23,201 bases of DNA, taken from contig CAUQYP010000048.1 of assembly GCA_963522035.1 (NCBI GenBank), forward strand, positions 1 to 23,201, read 5' to 3'. Positions 1-8,017 of this stretch are shown here, one piece after another. The DNA comes from Noviherbaspirillum_A sp963522035 (GTDB taxonomy: Bacteria > Pseudomonadota > Gammaproteobacteria > Burkholderiales > Burkholderiaceae_D). The notes under the pieces were generated by a model, which did not search any database, was not told the DNA's origin, and saw only the letters and a program-made list of their open reading frames with translations. Numbering within the stretch: the stretch's first letter is position 1; each line of letters begins with the position of its first letter. The translations under genes were made by a program, and so were the position numbers.

Positions 1-38
1 GAGGGTTGGCCGGGAATCGTGCGAAATCCTCAAAAAAA
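1..38. repeat. Left terminal inverted repeat of Tn3-family transposon
   Basis: Positions 1-36 match the reverse complement of 23166-23201 at 31 of 36 positions, with mismatches at 7, 16, 19, 21 and 32. The sequence starts GAGGG, close to the GGGG-type ends of Tn3 elements, and the inner block CGAAATCCTC (22-31) is identical in both copies. Length and position, just outside the transposase operon, are normal for a TnpA binding site. Confidence 0.97.
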
Positions 39-79
39 CAACTTAACTTATTGTTCGTGAAGGGAAAATAACTTGGTTT

Positions 80-111
80 AGGGTAAGGCCAGTTTTCACT
101 GGCCTTACCCT
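80..111. terminator. Perfect 13-bp stem-loop just inside the left end
   Basis: AGGGTAAGGCCAG (80-92) is followed by a 6-nt loop and its exact complement (99-111). It lies between the left inverted repeat and the stop of the HNH-like gene, so it probably ends the leftward tnpA transcript or blocks transcription entering from outside. There is no clean U-tract on either side: CTTCTC follows in the rightward direction and AAACC in the leftward one. The hairpin is certain; the terminator role is inferred. Confidence 0.6.
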
Positions 112-129
112 CTTCTCATCAATTGAGGC

Positions 130-462
130 TTAGGTTCCGCAGGTCAGCGCCTTATTTGCGCTGACGAAAACGCTGTCGGGCTTGGATCTGAACTCTGTGT
201 CTGGCTGGCCGTTGTGCGACTTGCACATCGGTGCAATGTAGTTGAGTTTTCGAAGTGCTTCATTATCAAGCTTCGGCAGTATCACGTGCGCCCCTACCTC
301 CGCCAGTGAATTGCACCCCGCTACATGACATGTTGGCGTTGAGGAAACCTTGGTGAAGACCTTCCAGTGGTCCAACCAAGATCCGCACTTACAGTCCTTG
401 TCCGAGGTCCCATTAAGATTCTTCATCGTAACGGAACCATTGGTGGTCAGTGTCTTGCTCAT
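130..462 (-). CDS. Small HNH-like Cys/His protein of unknown function
   Basis: A 110-residue protein. The start at 462 is preferred because GGGAGA lies 5 nt upstream; an in-frame ATG at 495 lacks this support. Visible pattern: C24-x-C26, then GSWLDHW, C45-x4-C50, the GAHV block with H59, C80-x2-H83-N, and C108 near the end. Paired Cys and His residues around a GAH motif suggest a compact zinc-binding HNH/treble-clef-like fold, as seen in small hypothetical proteins of mobile DNA. I do not recognise a characterised homologue. The gene lies 75 bp downstream of tnpA in the same direction and may share its transcript. It could be a nuclease, a DNA-binding accessory factor or only a structural zinc protein. 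Confidence 0.7.
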   Translation of the reverse strand: MSKTLTTNGSVTMKNLNGTSDKDCKCGSWLDHWKVFTKVSSTPTCHVAGCNSLAEVGAHVILPKLDNEALRKLNYIAPMCKSHNGQPDTEFRSKPDSVFVSANKALTCGT

Positions 463-537
463 GAGCATCTCCCAAAAGTAACCACGCACGTGCATGGCAA
501 TTCATGATATTGGGATTTTTCCTGAAGAAATCAATAG

Positions 538-3500
538 TCATTGACCTTGGTTTGCTGATTCAGCCTCCAAAATCCGGAACCCGTCATCTAGTACCGCGGC
601 CTTACGTCGGAAGTCCAGCACATAGTCACCAAAACGATTGATGTGCTCCAGCCGGTATGGCGCCAGGCCAGCCAATACTTCCTGGTTGATCAGAGAACCT
701 TCGGCTCGTAGTTGCTTTAGGACCCGACTCATCCCCACCACATTGTGCAAAATGACCATGTTGGCGATCAGATGGTTGTATTTAATGACCTTGCGCTGTT
801 CGTGGCGCAGGTTTTCGGCGATCTCCCCTTCTCCACCGAAGAAGAGTTTTTTCGCAAAGCCATTGAATTGCTCCGACTTGTTGGTTTCTGCGTGGATGAG
901 CCGGCGCAGTTCAACGTCACCAACATATTTCAGCAGGAACATGGTTCGGACTACCTTGCCGAGTTCCTTAAAGGCGAAATACAGCTTGTTCTTTCGGCTG
1001 TAAGTACCGAGGCGGCGCAGGATAGCCGATGCTGAAATCTTTCCAAGCTTGATCGAGACAGCCACGCGCAGCATGTCTGGCAAATGGGTTTCGATCATCT
1101 GCCAGTTGATGTCGTCGCTGAAAAGACGATCGATATGGACGAACCTCTTGTTACTCTCGGGCCGATGAAACACCAGATCCTTGATGCCACGGATGCGCGG
1201 CATCAGCTTAATGCCTAAGAGATGGGAAAGCGCAAACACCGTGTAGCTCTGGGCCTGGGTGTCGCCATGGATGGTATCCGGCCGGACATCCGAGGTGTTG
1301 GTCATCAACCCATCGAGGATGTGCGTACCCTCGTAGGTGCCGCAGGAAATGAAGTGACTGAACAGCGCGATGAACTTGTCGGAGACATGGTAGTAGCCGA
1401 TGCCGCCATAGCCGCCGTAGCGGATGTGGTGCTCGGAAATCAGGTTCTGCTCGTAGAGGTTCCATTTCGTGCCGTCGGCCGAGGCATGCTTGCCTGAACC
1501 CCAGTAGCTGGGCAATTCGAACTTGTTATAGGCGTTGATAACCTTGACGATGGCCTTTTCCAGTACCTCTTCCGTGATGTACTTGATGTTGAGCCAGGCA
1601 ATCTGCTTGCGGCTCATCCCTCGAATTGAACGTGCCGTCTGAGTGGGCCCAAGGTTACAGCCATAACAGAACAAGGTACTGATTACTCTTGGACGCAATT
1701 CCTCGATCCGACTCTCTGTTCCCATCAAGGGACGGAATAGCTTGTGCAGTTGCAGCCAGCGCTCCGTGTCGATCAGTACGTCAACAATGCTGATGTTCTC
1801 CAGATGTTCAGTGATCAGCAGGTCGATTGTCCTGATGCCAGGCGGTAGTTCGCTGGCTGGTGGCTTCTTCAGGATTAGCCGGCCATCGACGATTTCGGCA
1901 TAGGCGTTGTCCGGAAACTCTGCATCGACGGCTTCGGCGGTCTCCAACAAAGCCGCCTTCAAGGTCTCCGTAAAGGCTCTGGGGTCGGTTTCGACACCGG
2001 TCACTTCGCCGTACTGGGCCAACTCAGAATTCAGAGTATCGTCGTCAACCAGCTGCTCCCGGTAGTCGTCGTAGCGCTCGCCATGCTGGATGAACAGATC
2101 ACCCGATTTCAATTCATCACGGATCGCATACAGGACCGCCAGCTCAAAGTAGCGGCGGTTGAGGGCAACGATCTGCCCATCGGCACGTTCAGAGACGACC
2201 AGTTTTCGCCAAGCCGTGGGTAGCCATAGGAAATCTTCCTCAGCATTCAGCCCAACCAAGGACAGTGGGACGACTTCATGGCGGGTGCCACGCAGCGCCT
2301 GCAACGCTGCCATCATCCGGATTAAGGTGTCATCCTCGCTGCTGCTCTGGGGATTGACGATTTCGATGCAGTTCAGCAACTGGGCACGAACAACCTTGTA
2401 GGGTTGGACGAGGAACGGCAGATGATTACGCCCCGCATAAGCCATGTGCTCATCACAGATGGCTACCAGGTCATCGACATTGGCTATCAGGCTGCCACCG
2501 ATGGCCTCCACGCGTTGATGATCCGTACCGTCGATCTGATAGGCCAGCAACATCTCTTTCAACTGCCCGATCAGGCGGTCGGTCCGCTGCTGGTGCTCCT
2601 GTTGGTATTCGCCTAGCTTGTTGCGTGCCTGGTTATCCAGGTTCTGAAGCATACGGACGAATAGGTCGGCAGCATCGTCGAGCGTCTGGGCAAATTGCGA
2701 ACGGATATAGATGACGGCCAGTGCGTAGCGTTTCTGTGGCCTCAGTTCCGCCATTTCCGTCGCATCCAACGACCGGGCGATATAGCGATACTGCTTGAGC
2801 TTTGGGACGGGGATATCCGGTTTTGGTAGTTGGTCGACCAGTAGCTGGAGCCGACGGATATGCTGAAGGTAGGAGCGGGTTTCCTTATTGGTCGGTTTCT
2901 TCGGTTCCCGCTTGAGTAGGTTCCAGGTGCTGCTGGCATCGCCCGACTTGACCTTGAACAGGCTGTCGATCAAGGCTTTTACCTTGGCATCAAGTTGATC
3001 GGTAATACTCGCAAAATGGACATCGTGGATTTTCTCCCGGGCCTGGATGGCTAGCCGATCAAGCGTGGAGAAACCAGGCAATTCGTAGCGATGATGAACC
3101 AGTTCTTCAAGCATTACGTTGACGATGTCTGCTACAATATGCCGGCTGTCTGCTGCTGTTTCAGCGATATGCCGCAACCAGGCACGCCCTTGGTCGTCCA
3201 GAGGACGAACATTCAGGTAGCGTCGAAGTGCTGCGATCAATGCCGTGCGCGTTGTCGTACGGTCGAACTGTCGGAGTTCGTCAAACCTTGCTGGTCGGTG
3301 CCCCGTTTGGGCCACAATATGCTGGCGAATCGCCGCCGGCACATCCTTGATATGGACAAAGTACCCAAGGCGCTGAAACAGTTTCAGGTAGATGAAGACT
3401 GCTGCGCGGGCAACAGGCCGCTTCACGGTCTTGTCGATGAAAGCGATTTCATCGGGCGTCAGGGTATAAATCTCGGCGAGATCCTGTGCCGATGGATCAG

Positions 3501-3540
3501 CTTTCAAGCGGGGATATGCGGTCTCGTGAAGCTGGGTCAT
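538..3540 (-). CDS. tnpA: Tn3-family DDE transposase TnpA
   Basis: A 1000-residue replicative transposase of usual Tn3-family length. It binds the 38-bp ends and catalyses cointegrate formation. The C-terminal catalytic domain shows D689 in SADGTKW, D760 in the IHGDTQ block and E890 in NKSEQFNGF. D689 has the same number as in Tn3 TnpA, and the other two are shifted by five residues. The N-terminal two thirds is the DNA-binding part, beginning RLKADPSAQDLAEIYTLT. The reading frame is intact. The start codon lies 6 bp after the recombinase stop, so tnpA is probably co-transcribed and translationally coupled with it. An active enzyme is expected, as both ends are also intact. Confidence 0.97.
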   Translation of the reverse strand: MTQLHETAYPRLKADPSAQDLAEIYTLTPDEIAFIDKTVKRPVARAAVFIYLKLFQRLGYFVHIKDVPAAIRQHIVAQTGHRPARFDELRQFDRTTTRTALIAALRRYLNVRPLDDQGRAWLRHIAETAADSRHIVADIVNVMLEELVHHRYELPGFSTLDRLAIQAREKIHDVHFASITDQLDAKVKALIDSLFKVKSGDASSTWNLLKREPKKPTNKETRSYLQHIRRLQLLVDQLPKPDIPVPKLKQYRYIARSLDATEMAELRPQKRYALAVIYIRSQFAQTLDDAADLFVRMLQNLDNQARNKLGEYQQEHQQRTDRLIGQLKEMLLAYQIDGTDHQRVEAIGGSLIANVDDLVAICDEHMAYAGRNHLPFLVQPYKVVRAQLLNCIEIVNPQSSSEDDTLIRMMAALQALRGTRHEVVPLSLVGLNAEEDFLWLPTAWRKLVVSERADGQIVALNRRYFELAVLYAIRDELKSGDLFIQHGERYDDYREQLVDDDTLNSELAQYGEVTGVETDPRAFTETLKAALLETAEAVDAEFPDNAYAEIVDGRLILKKPPASELPPGIRTIDLLITEHLENISIVDVLIDTERWLQLHKLFRPLMGTESRIEELRPRVISTLFCYGCNLGPTQTARSIRGMSRKQIAWLNIKYITEEVLEKAIVKVINAYNKFELPSYWGSGKHASADGTKWNLYEQNLISEHHIRYGGYGGIGYYHVSDKFIALFSHFISCGTYEGTHILDGLMTNTSDVRPDTIHGDTQAQSYTVFALSHLLGIKLMPRIRGIKDLVFHRPESNKRFVHIDRLFSDDINWQMIETHLPDMLRVAVSIKLGKISASAILRRLGTYSRKNKLYFAFKELGKVVRTMFLLKYVGDVELRRLIHAETNKSEQFNGFAKKLFFGGEGEIAENLRHEQRKVIKYNHLIANMVILHNVVGMSRVLKQLRAEGSLINQEVLAGLAPYRLEHINRFGDYVLDFRRKAAVLDDGFRILEAESANQGQ

Positions 3541-3546
3541 GTAGCA

Positions 3547-4830
3547 TCAATCCCAGTGCCTGCCAGTGGCCGGATCGCGGCAGACTACCTCCAGAAAGCA
3601 CTCACGGGTGTCAGCAATACGATGGAGTTCATCAAGCAATGCGTAGAGATGATCGTCCAGGACATCTGTCGATGGGGTCGGGACGGAGATTTGATATCGA
3701 CGACCATCCTGTTCCAGCGGTTGCGCCTGAAATCGGGCAAGGCAGGTACTCGCCATGTCCCGTAAGGCATTGGCGACACCGCGTCGACCGCCGTTGAAGG
3801 CGGACAGATCGATGGAAACCTCGATCGTTGTGAGGGCGACCTTGGGCAGGCTTGGCAATTGCGGGGGCAAAACAGGGGGCTTTTCTGGGAGCACCCGATC
3901 CAAGCCCTGCTCGAAACGCGCCTTCTGATCGGTGCTGACCCCATCCAGATAGCGCATGGCAGCCTTCACATCACGCCAGCCCACGTAATTCATCAGCTCC
4001 CGGAGGTCCCAGCCGCTCATGCCTGCCCACTGGGCGAAGCCACGGCGCAGCGAGTGGCTGCTGAAGGCGTCGGCATCGGCCACACCTGCCTGGCTCAATA
4101 ACCTTCGAAGTATAGGAATGATGCTGCTCGGGGTCAGTTCGGCCTCGGATAGGTGCCCCCAGCGATCAATCTTGCGGAATAGCGGCCCTGCTGTCAGTTG
4201 GGACAAGGCCAGCCAGTCTTCGACCGCCTCGACTGGACACAGCCGGGACAAGGCTGGGCAAGAGTAGCTCTGGCCTTCCAGGTTGCGATCCCCCTTGCTG
4301 CGGGGCAAAAAGCAGGTCAGCCCCTCACCGGGTTTGATTTCGATGAATTCAATGCGAAGGTTGGCCAGTTCATCGGAGCGGAACCCGCGCCAGAACCCGA
4401 GGAGAACCAGGGCCCGATCCCGCTTAAGTCGCAGGGTGCCGGCAGTATCTCCTTGGCGGACAGCTGCAGCCGTGGCCGTCGTCAGCCAGTCGGTAACACC
4501 GTGGAGGATTTCCAGTTCCAGCGGCTTAGCCCGCTTTTCCTGGGCCGGATGCAGGGTCCGAATGCCCTTCAAGAGTTGCCGAATCTTCGGAGCCTTGGTC
4601 GGGTCCGGAAAGCCATGATCCTGGTGCCAGCGGGACAGCGCCGCAAGGCGGTGCTTCAGTGTGTTCAGTGACAGTGATTCGGCATACGCAGCCAGGTAGC
4701 GGGCAATCGAGTCGATAGTTGCCGGTAACAAGCCTCCCCACTCAATCTCGAAGTGCTGAATGGCTGATGCATAGCTGCGCCGGGTATTGGCCCGTTCGGC
4801 CGCGCCAAGGTAGAGATCGACCTGACTCAT
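3547..4830 (-). CDS. Tyrosine recombinase, probable cointegrate resolvase (TnpS/TnpI-like)
   Basis: A 427-residue tyrosine site-specific recombinase. The SAM-like core-binding domain covers about residues 1-95. Catalytic residues are visible: R151 in GFRSDEL, K179 in PRSKGDR, H259 and R262 in SSHSLRRG, W285 in VGWRD, and nucleophile Y294 in MRYLDG. After residue 315 comes a proline-rich linker and about 100 further residues with no motif I recognise; simple TnpI-type resolvases end soon after the tyrosine. It is adjacent to tnpA (6 bp) and 4 bp behind cadR. Next to a Tn3 transposase and with no serine resolvase present, cointegrate resolution is the natural role. The sequence overlapping the cadR stop supplies only a close AGAGGG or a more distant AAGG as ribosome site. 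Confidence 0.9.
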   Translation of the reverse strand: MSQVDLYLGAAERANTRRSYASAIQHFEIEWGGLLPATIDSIARYLAAYAESLSLNTLKHRLAALSRWHQDHGFPDPTKAPKIRQLLKGIRTLHPAQEKRAKPLELEILHGVTDWLTTATAAAVRQGDTAGTLRLKRDRALVLLGFWRGFRSDELANLRIEFIEIKPGEGLTCFLPRSKGDRNLEGQSYSCPALSRLCPVEAVEDWLALSQLTAGPLFRKIDRWGHLSEAELTPSSIIPILRRLLSQAGVADADAFSSHSLRRGFAQWAGMSGWDLRELMNYVGWRDVKAAMRYLDGVSTDQKARFEQGLDRVLPEKPPVLPPQLPSLPKVALTTIEVSIDLSAFNGGRRGVANALRDMASTCLARFQAQPLEQDGRRYQISVPTPSTDVLDDHLYALLDELHRIADTRECFLEVVCRDPATGRHWD

Positions 4831-4834
4831 CCCT

Positions 4835-5299
4835 CTATACCTTGGGGGACTTTAATGCGGTGCCGTGTACGCCGGAAATGTGATTTCCCGTCGGCTCCAC
4901 GCCGATTCCTGATTGAGACAGTCCTTCAAGAATCCCGCAAGTTGAGGGGCGACGGTCGTCGGGACAACGGCTGCGTAGCTCAAGAAGCTGCTTTTCCAGC
5001 ACTTGGAGTTCACCAATTCGACGGACGACATGCCCGATATGCTCATCCAGTAAGCGGTTTACCTCACCACAGTTTTCTTCTGGCGATTCCTTGAAGTGCA
5101 GCAGTGTTCGAATCTCATCAAGTGTCATGTCCAAGCCACGACAATGCCGAATGAACGTCAGTCGCTCCAGGTGCATTGACCCATAGATACGGTAATTCCC
5201 CTCGCTCCGCCCAGGCTCCGGCAACAATCCTTCGCGCTCATAGTAGCGGATTGTGTCCACATTACTTCTCGCCAAACGCGCCAGTTCGCCAATTTTCAT
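4835..5299 (-). CDS. cadR: MerR-family Cd(II)/Pb(II)/Zn(II)-responsive regulator (CadR/PbrR group)
   Basis: A 154-residue metal-sensing activator. It starts at MKIGELARLA (5299) with GGGAGGC just upstream; the longer open frame adds 26 unrelated residues. It has a winged-helix N-terminus (VDTIRYYEREGLLPEP), a dimerisation helix, and cysteines C77, C112 and C121, as in the Cd/Pb branch. The nine-residue C112-C121 spacing resembles PbrR more than CadR. There is no His-rich tail; the C-terminus is about 30 residues without a clear motif. The predicted target is the 21-bp dyad in the cadA promoter (5694-5714). It lies 22 bp downstream of the ynfA-like gene and ends 4 bp before the recombinase gene, so regulator and mobility genes may share one leftward transcript. 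Confidence 0.9.
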   Translation of the reverse strand: MKIGELARLARSNVDTIRYYEREGLLPEPGRSEGNYRIYGSMHLERLTFIRHCRGLDMTLDEIRTLLHFKESPEENCGEVNRLLDEHIGHVVRRIGELQVLEKQLLELRSRCPDDRRPSTCGILEGLSQSGIGVEPTGNHISGVHGTALKSPKV

Positions 5300-5321
5300 T
5301 GCAGCCTCCCTAGTTCGCCTA

Positions 5322-5657
5322 TCAAGCCCTGCTCGGCTGTAGCGCGATGATAGCCATGCCGCCGAGGCATATGGCACTGCCCAGCAGGTCCCAACGTGTC
5401 AGGGGGATTCCATCAACCCGCCATAGCCACAGCAAGGCGATCGCAACATAGACGCCGCCATAAGCAGCGTAGATGCGACCAGCGGCGCCTGGATGCAATG
5501 TAAGGAGCCAAGCAAATAAAGCCAGTGACACGGCAGCCGGGATCAGAAGCCAACGCTGTCGCCCCTGCGTCAGCACCAACCAGGGCAAGTAGCAACCGAC
5601 GATTTCAGCCAGCGCGGTGACGATGAAAAGACTCAATATCTTCAGGAACTCCAACAT
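5322..5657 (-). CDS. YnfA-family (UPF0060) small membrane protein
   Basis: A 111-residue protein with about four transmembrane helices (FLKILSLFIVTALAEIVGCY, the LLIPAAVSLALFAWLL segment, IYAAYGGVYVAIALLWLW, and LLGSAICLGGMAIIAL). Length and sequence fit the UPF0060/YnfA family, which resembles small-multidrug-resistance transporters. The start at 5657 is chosen for the AAGGAG upstream; the track's earlier start would run across the cadA promoter. It is divergent from cadA and co-directional with cadR. Members of this family are often found beside metal-resistance genes, but a metal substrate is not shown by the sequence. Confidence 0.85.
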   Translation of the reverse strand: MLEFLKILSLFIVTALAEIVGCYLPWLVLTQGRQRWLLIPAAVSLALFAWLLTLHPGAAGRIYAAYGGVYVAIALLWLWRVDGIPLTRWDLLGSAICLGGMAIIALQPSRA

Positions 5658-5690
5658 GCCCTTCTCCTTGGCCCTTTCTATTGTAGCCGC

Positions 5691-5721
5691 TTGACCTTGA
5701 AGTGACTCAAGGGTTTTTAAT
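5691..5721 (+). promoter_or_regulatory. MerR-type cadA promoter and CadR operator
   Basis: A -35 box TTGACC (5691-5696) and a -10-like TTTAAT (5716-5721) are separated by 19 bp, the long spacer typical of MerR-activated promoters. The spacer holds an imperfect 21-bp dyad centred on 5704 (ACCTTGAAGT-G-ACTCAAGGGT, 7 of 10 positions symmetric), in the same layout as known CadR/PbrR operators. It lies 25 bp upstream of cadA. The leftward ynfA-cadR promoter must lie in or near this segment, so regulator binding could also control that transcript. Confidence 0.8.
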
Positions 5722-5745
5722 GGCATCAACAACCAGGAGATTGTC

Positions 5746-7986
5746 ATGCTCACCCATGCTGAAAAACACCGATCCAATGAATCTGAACGTTGCACATGTT
5801 CAGGTAACTGTGCGGCCGGCACAACCTCCATTCAGGATATGTCGGATGTCGCCATATCCACCTCCTTGGGGAATACGCGAGCTTTTCGGATTCCCGCCAT
5901 GGACTGCCCGAACGAAGAAAACGATATCCGTAAGGTATTAGCAGGAATCGAGGGGATTCGGTCACTACGCTTCGAACTGGCGGCCCGGACCCTGACCATC
6001 GACGGAGAGCAGCCTCCCCTGGAAAGCGCCCTACAGGCCATTCGCCAGCTTGGTTTTGAAGTGCAGCCCATCGGAATGGAACAGAAGGCTGAAACACCAA
6101 CGGGTCTCGGCGAGATCAGCAAGGCGCTGATCGCCTTGGCATTGGCCATCGGAGCCGAGGCGTTGGATTTCTTCGCACCCGATACCCTGCCGTTCAAGGG
6201 GCTGGGTATGGCGTTGGCCGCGGCTGCCATCACTTTCTCCGGATTTTCCACCTATCGCAAAGGACTGGCCGCATTACGTCGGGGCCAGTTGAACATGAAC
6301 GCCCTGATGGGCGTCGCTGTGACCGGTGCTTTCCTGATCGGCCAATGGCCGGAGGCTGCCATGGTCATGGCGCTCTACGCCATCGCCGAATTGATCGAGG
6401 CCCGTTCCGTTGATCGGGCACGCAACGCCATCAAAGGGCTGCTCGCCTTGACTCCGGAAACCGCTGAGATTCGCCAGAGCGACGGCTCCTGGCTGGAAGC
6501 TCCGGCCGACAAGGTTGTCATCGGAGCGCTGGCACGGGTAAAGCCTGGTGCCCGCATCCCGCTGGATGGACGGGTAACAGGAGGCAGTAGCGCAGTCAAT
6601 CAGGCACCGGTTACCGGCGAGAGCATTCCGGTGGACAAGTCCACCGGCGATCCTGTTTTTGCCGGCACCATCAACGAGACCGGCACGCTGGAATTTGAGG
6701 TGACGGCTGCCGCCAATAACACAACATTGGCACGCATCATCCATGCCGTGGAGGCAGCTCAGGGCACGCGGGCCCCCACCCAGAGATTTGTTGATCGCTT
6801 TGCCGCCATCTATACGCCGACAATCTTTGTGATAGCCGTAGCAGTGGCCACCGGAGGTCCCTGGCTGCTCGACTGGACGTGGACACAGGCGCTCTACAAA
6901 GCGCTGGTTCTCCTGGTGATTGCCTGTCCCTGTGCGCTGGTCATCGCTACGCCGGTTACAGTTGTCGGCGGACTAGCCGCAGCCGCTCAGCGCGGTATCC
7001 TGATCAAAGGTGGCGTCTATCTGGAAGAGGCCCGCAAACTGCGTGCAATCGCTCTCGACAAGACAGGCACTATCACTGAAGGCAAGCCTCGGCTAGTGGC
7101 TAAGGAGGTGCTGACCTCCTCTGAACCGGAGATGAAGGTTCTTTCCTGGGCCGCCAGCTTGGCTGGTCATTCGGATCATCCTGTGTCAAAGGCTATCGCT
7201 GCCGGCCTAAAGCTGCCCGAAAATGGCCTTACTGACTTCACAGCTCTTCCCGGGCGCGGCATAGAAGCCCGCCTGGATGGATATACCTTGATACTGGGCA
7301 ACCACCGTCTTATCGAGGATCGCGGGTTGTGCAGCCCGGAGATTGAGGCGCGTCTAGCCGTTCATGAAAACCAAGGGCGAACGGCTACCCTGCTGGCTAC
7401 CGAGGATCGGGTCCTGGCCATCTTTGCGGTAGCCGACACCATCAAGGAGAGTTCTCGGGAAGCGATCACTGATCTGCATCGCCTTGGTGTCACATCGGTC
7501 ATGCTCACCGGCGACAACGTGGCGACTGCGGCCAGTATTGCCCGCCAGGCTGGCATCGATGATGCACGAGGAAATCTGCTTCCGGAAGACAAGCTGGCCG
7601 CGATTGAGGAACTGCAGGTCCGCCTTGGGCCGACTGCGATGACCGGCGACGGTATCAACGATGCGCCCGCCTTGGCTCGAGCCGATATCGGTGTTGCCAT
7701 GGGGGCCGCCGGAACGGATACGGCCATGGAAGCTGCCGACGTGGTGATCATGAATGACGATTTGCGGCGGATTCCGGAAACGATTCGGTTGTCGCGACGT
7801 ACGCATGCCGTACTCTGGCAGAACATCTCCTTGGCGTTAGGAATCAAGGTTGTATTTCTGGGATTGGCACTCTTTGGAAGTGCAACCATGTGGATGGCTG
7901 TGTTTGCCGACATGGGAGCCAGCCTACTGGTCGTTGCGAACGGTTTACGTATGTTACGAACCTCAGTGCCGCAAACCAAAGACTAA
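5746..7986 (+). CDS. cadA: Cd2+/Zn2+/Pb2+-exporting P1B-type ATPase (CadA/ZntA)
   Basis: A 746-residue inner-membrane pump that moves Zn, Cd or Pb ions from cytoplasm to periplasm using ATP. AGGAGA lies 5 nt before the ATG. The order of features is: a short Cys-containing leader (CTCSGNC), one degenerate metal-binding domain with AMDCPNEE (C54), membrane helices, the TGES loop (290-293), the ion-binding CPC (394-396), DKTGT with phosphorylated D438, HP (479-480), TGDN, and GDGINDAP. The last pair of helices carries ADMGAS, whose Asp corresponds to the zinc-coordinating residue of ZntA-type pumps. CPC plus this Asp places it in the divalent Zn/Cd/Pb group rather than the copper group. It is driven by the MerR-type promoter and convergent with the sensor kinase gene. 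Confidence 0.96.
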   Translation: MLTHAEKHRSNESERCTCSGNCAAGTTSIQDMSDVAISTSLGNTRAFRIPAMDCPNEENDIRKVLAGIEGIRSLRFELAARTLTIDGEQPPLESALQAIRQLGFEVQPIGMEQKAETPTGLGEISKALIALALAIGAEALDFFAPDTLPFKGLGMALAAAAITFSGFSTYRKGLAALRRGQLNMNALMGVAVTGAFLIGQWPEAAMVMALYAIAELIEARSVDRARNAIKGLLALTPETAEIRQSDGSWLEAPADKVVIGALARVKPGARIPLDGRVTGGSSAVNQAPVTGESIPVDKSTGDPVFAGTINETGTLEFEVTAAANNTTLARIIHAVEAAQGTRAPTQRFVDRFAAIYTPTIFVIAVAVATGGPWLLDWTWTQALYKALVLLVIACPCALVIATPVTVVGGLAAAAQRGILIKGGVYLEEARKLRAIALDKTGTITEGKPRLVAKEVLTSSEPEMKVLSWAASLAGHSDHPVSKAIAAGLKLPENGLTDFTALPGRGIEARLDGYTLILGNHRLIEDRGLCSPEIEARLAVHENQGRTATLLATEDRVLAIFAVADTIKESSREAITDLHRLGVTSVMLTGDNVATAASIARQAGIDDARGNLLPEDKLAAIEELQVRLGPTAMTGDGINDAPALARADIGVAMGAAGTDTAMEAADVVIMNDDLRRIPETIRLSRRTHAVLWQNISLALGIKVVFLGLALFGSATMWMAVFADMGASLLVVANGLRMLRTSVPQTKD

Positions 7987-8017
7987 AGCCCCTTTGGTGG
8001 TCGACAGCGGGATCCCA

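Noticed and set aside
3091..3765. Open frame of 224 codons on the plus strand over the tnpA start
   Set aside because: It lies across tnpA and the recombinase end in antisense, has no plausible ribosome site or domain, and both leftward genes are strongly supported.
7362..7979. Minus-strand frames of 150-205 codons opposite cadA
   Set aside because: They are shadows of the ATPase catalytic domains; the rightward product shows every P-type motif.
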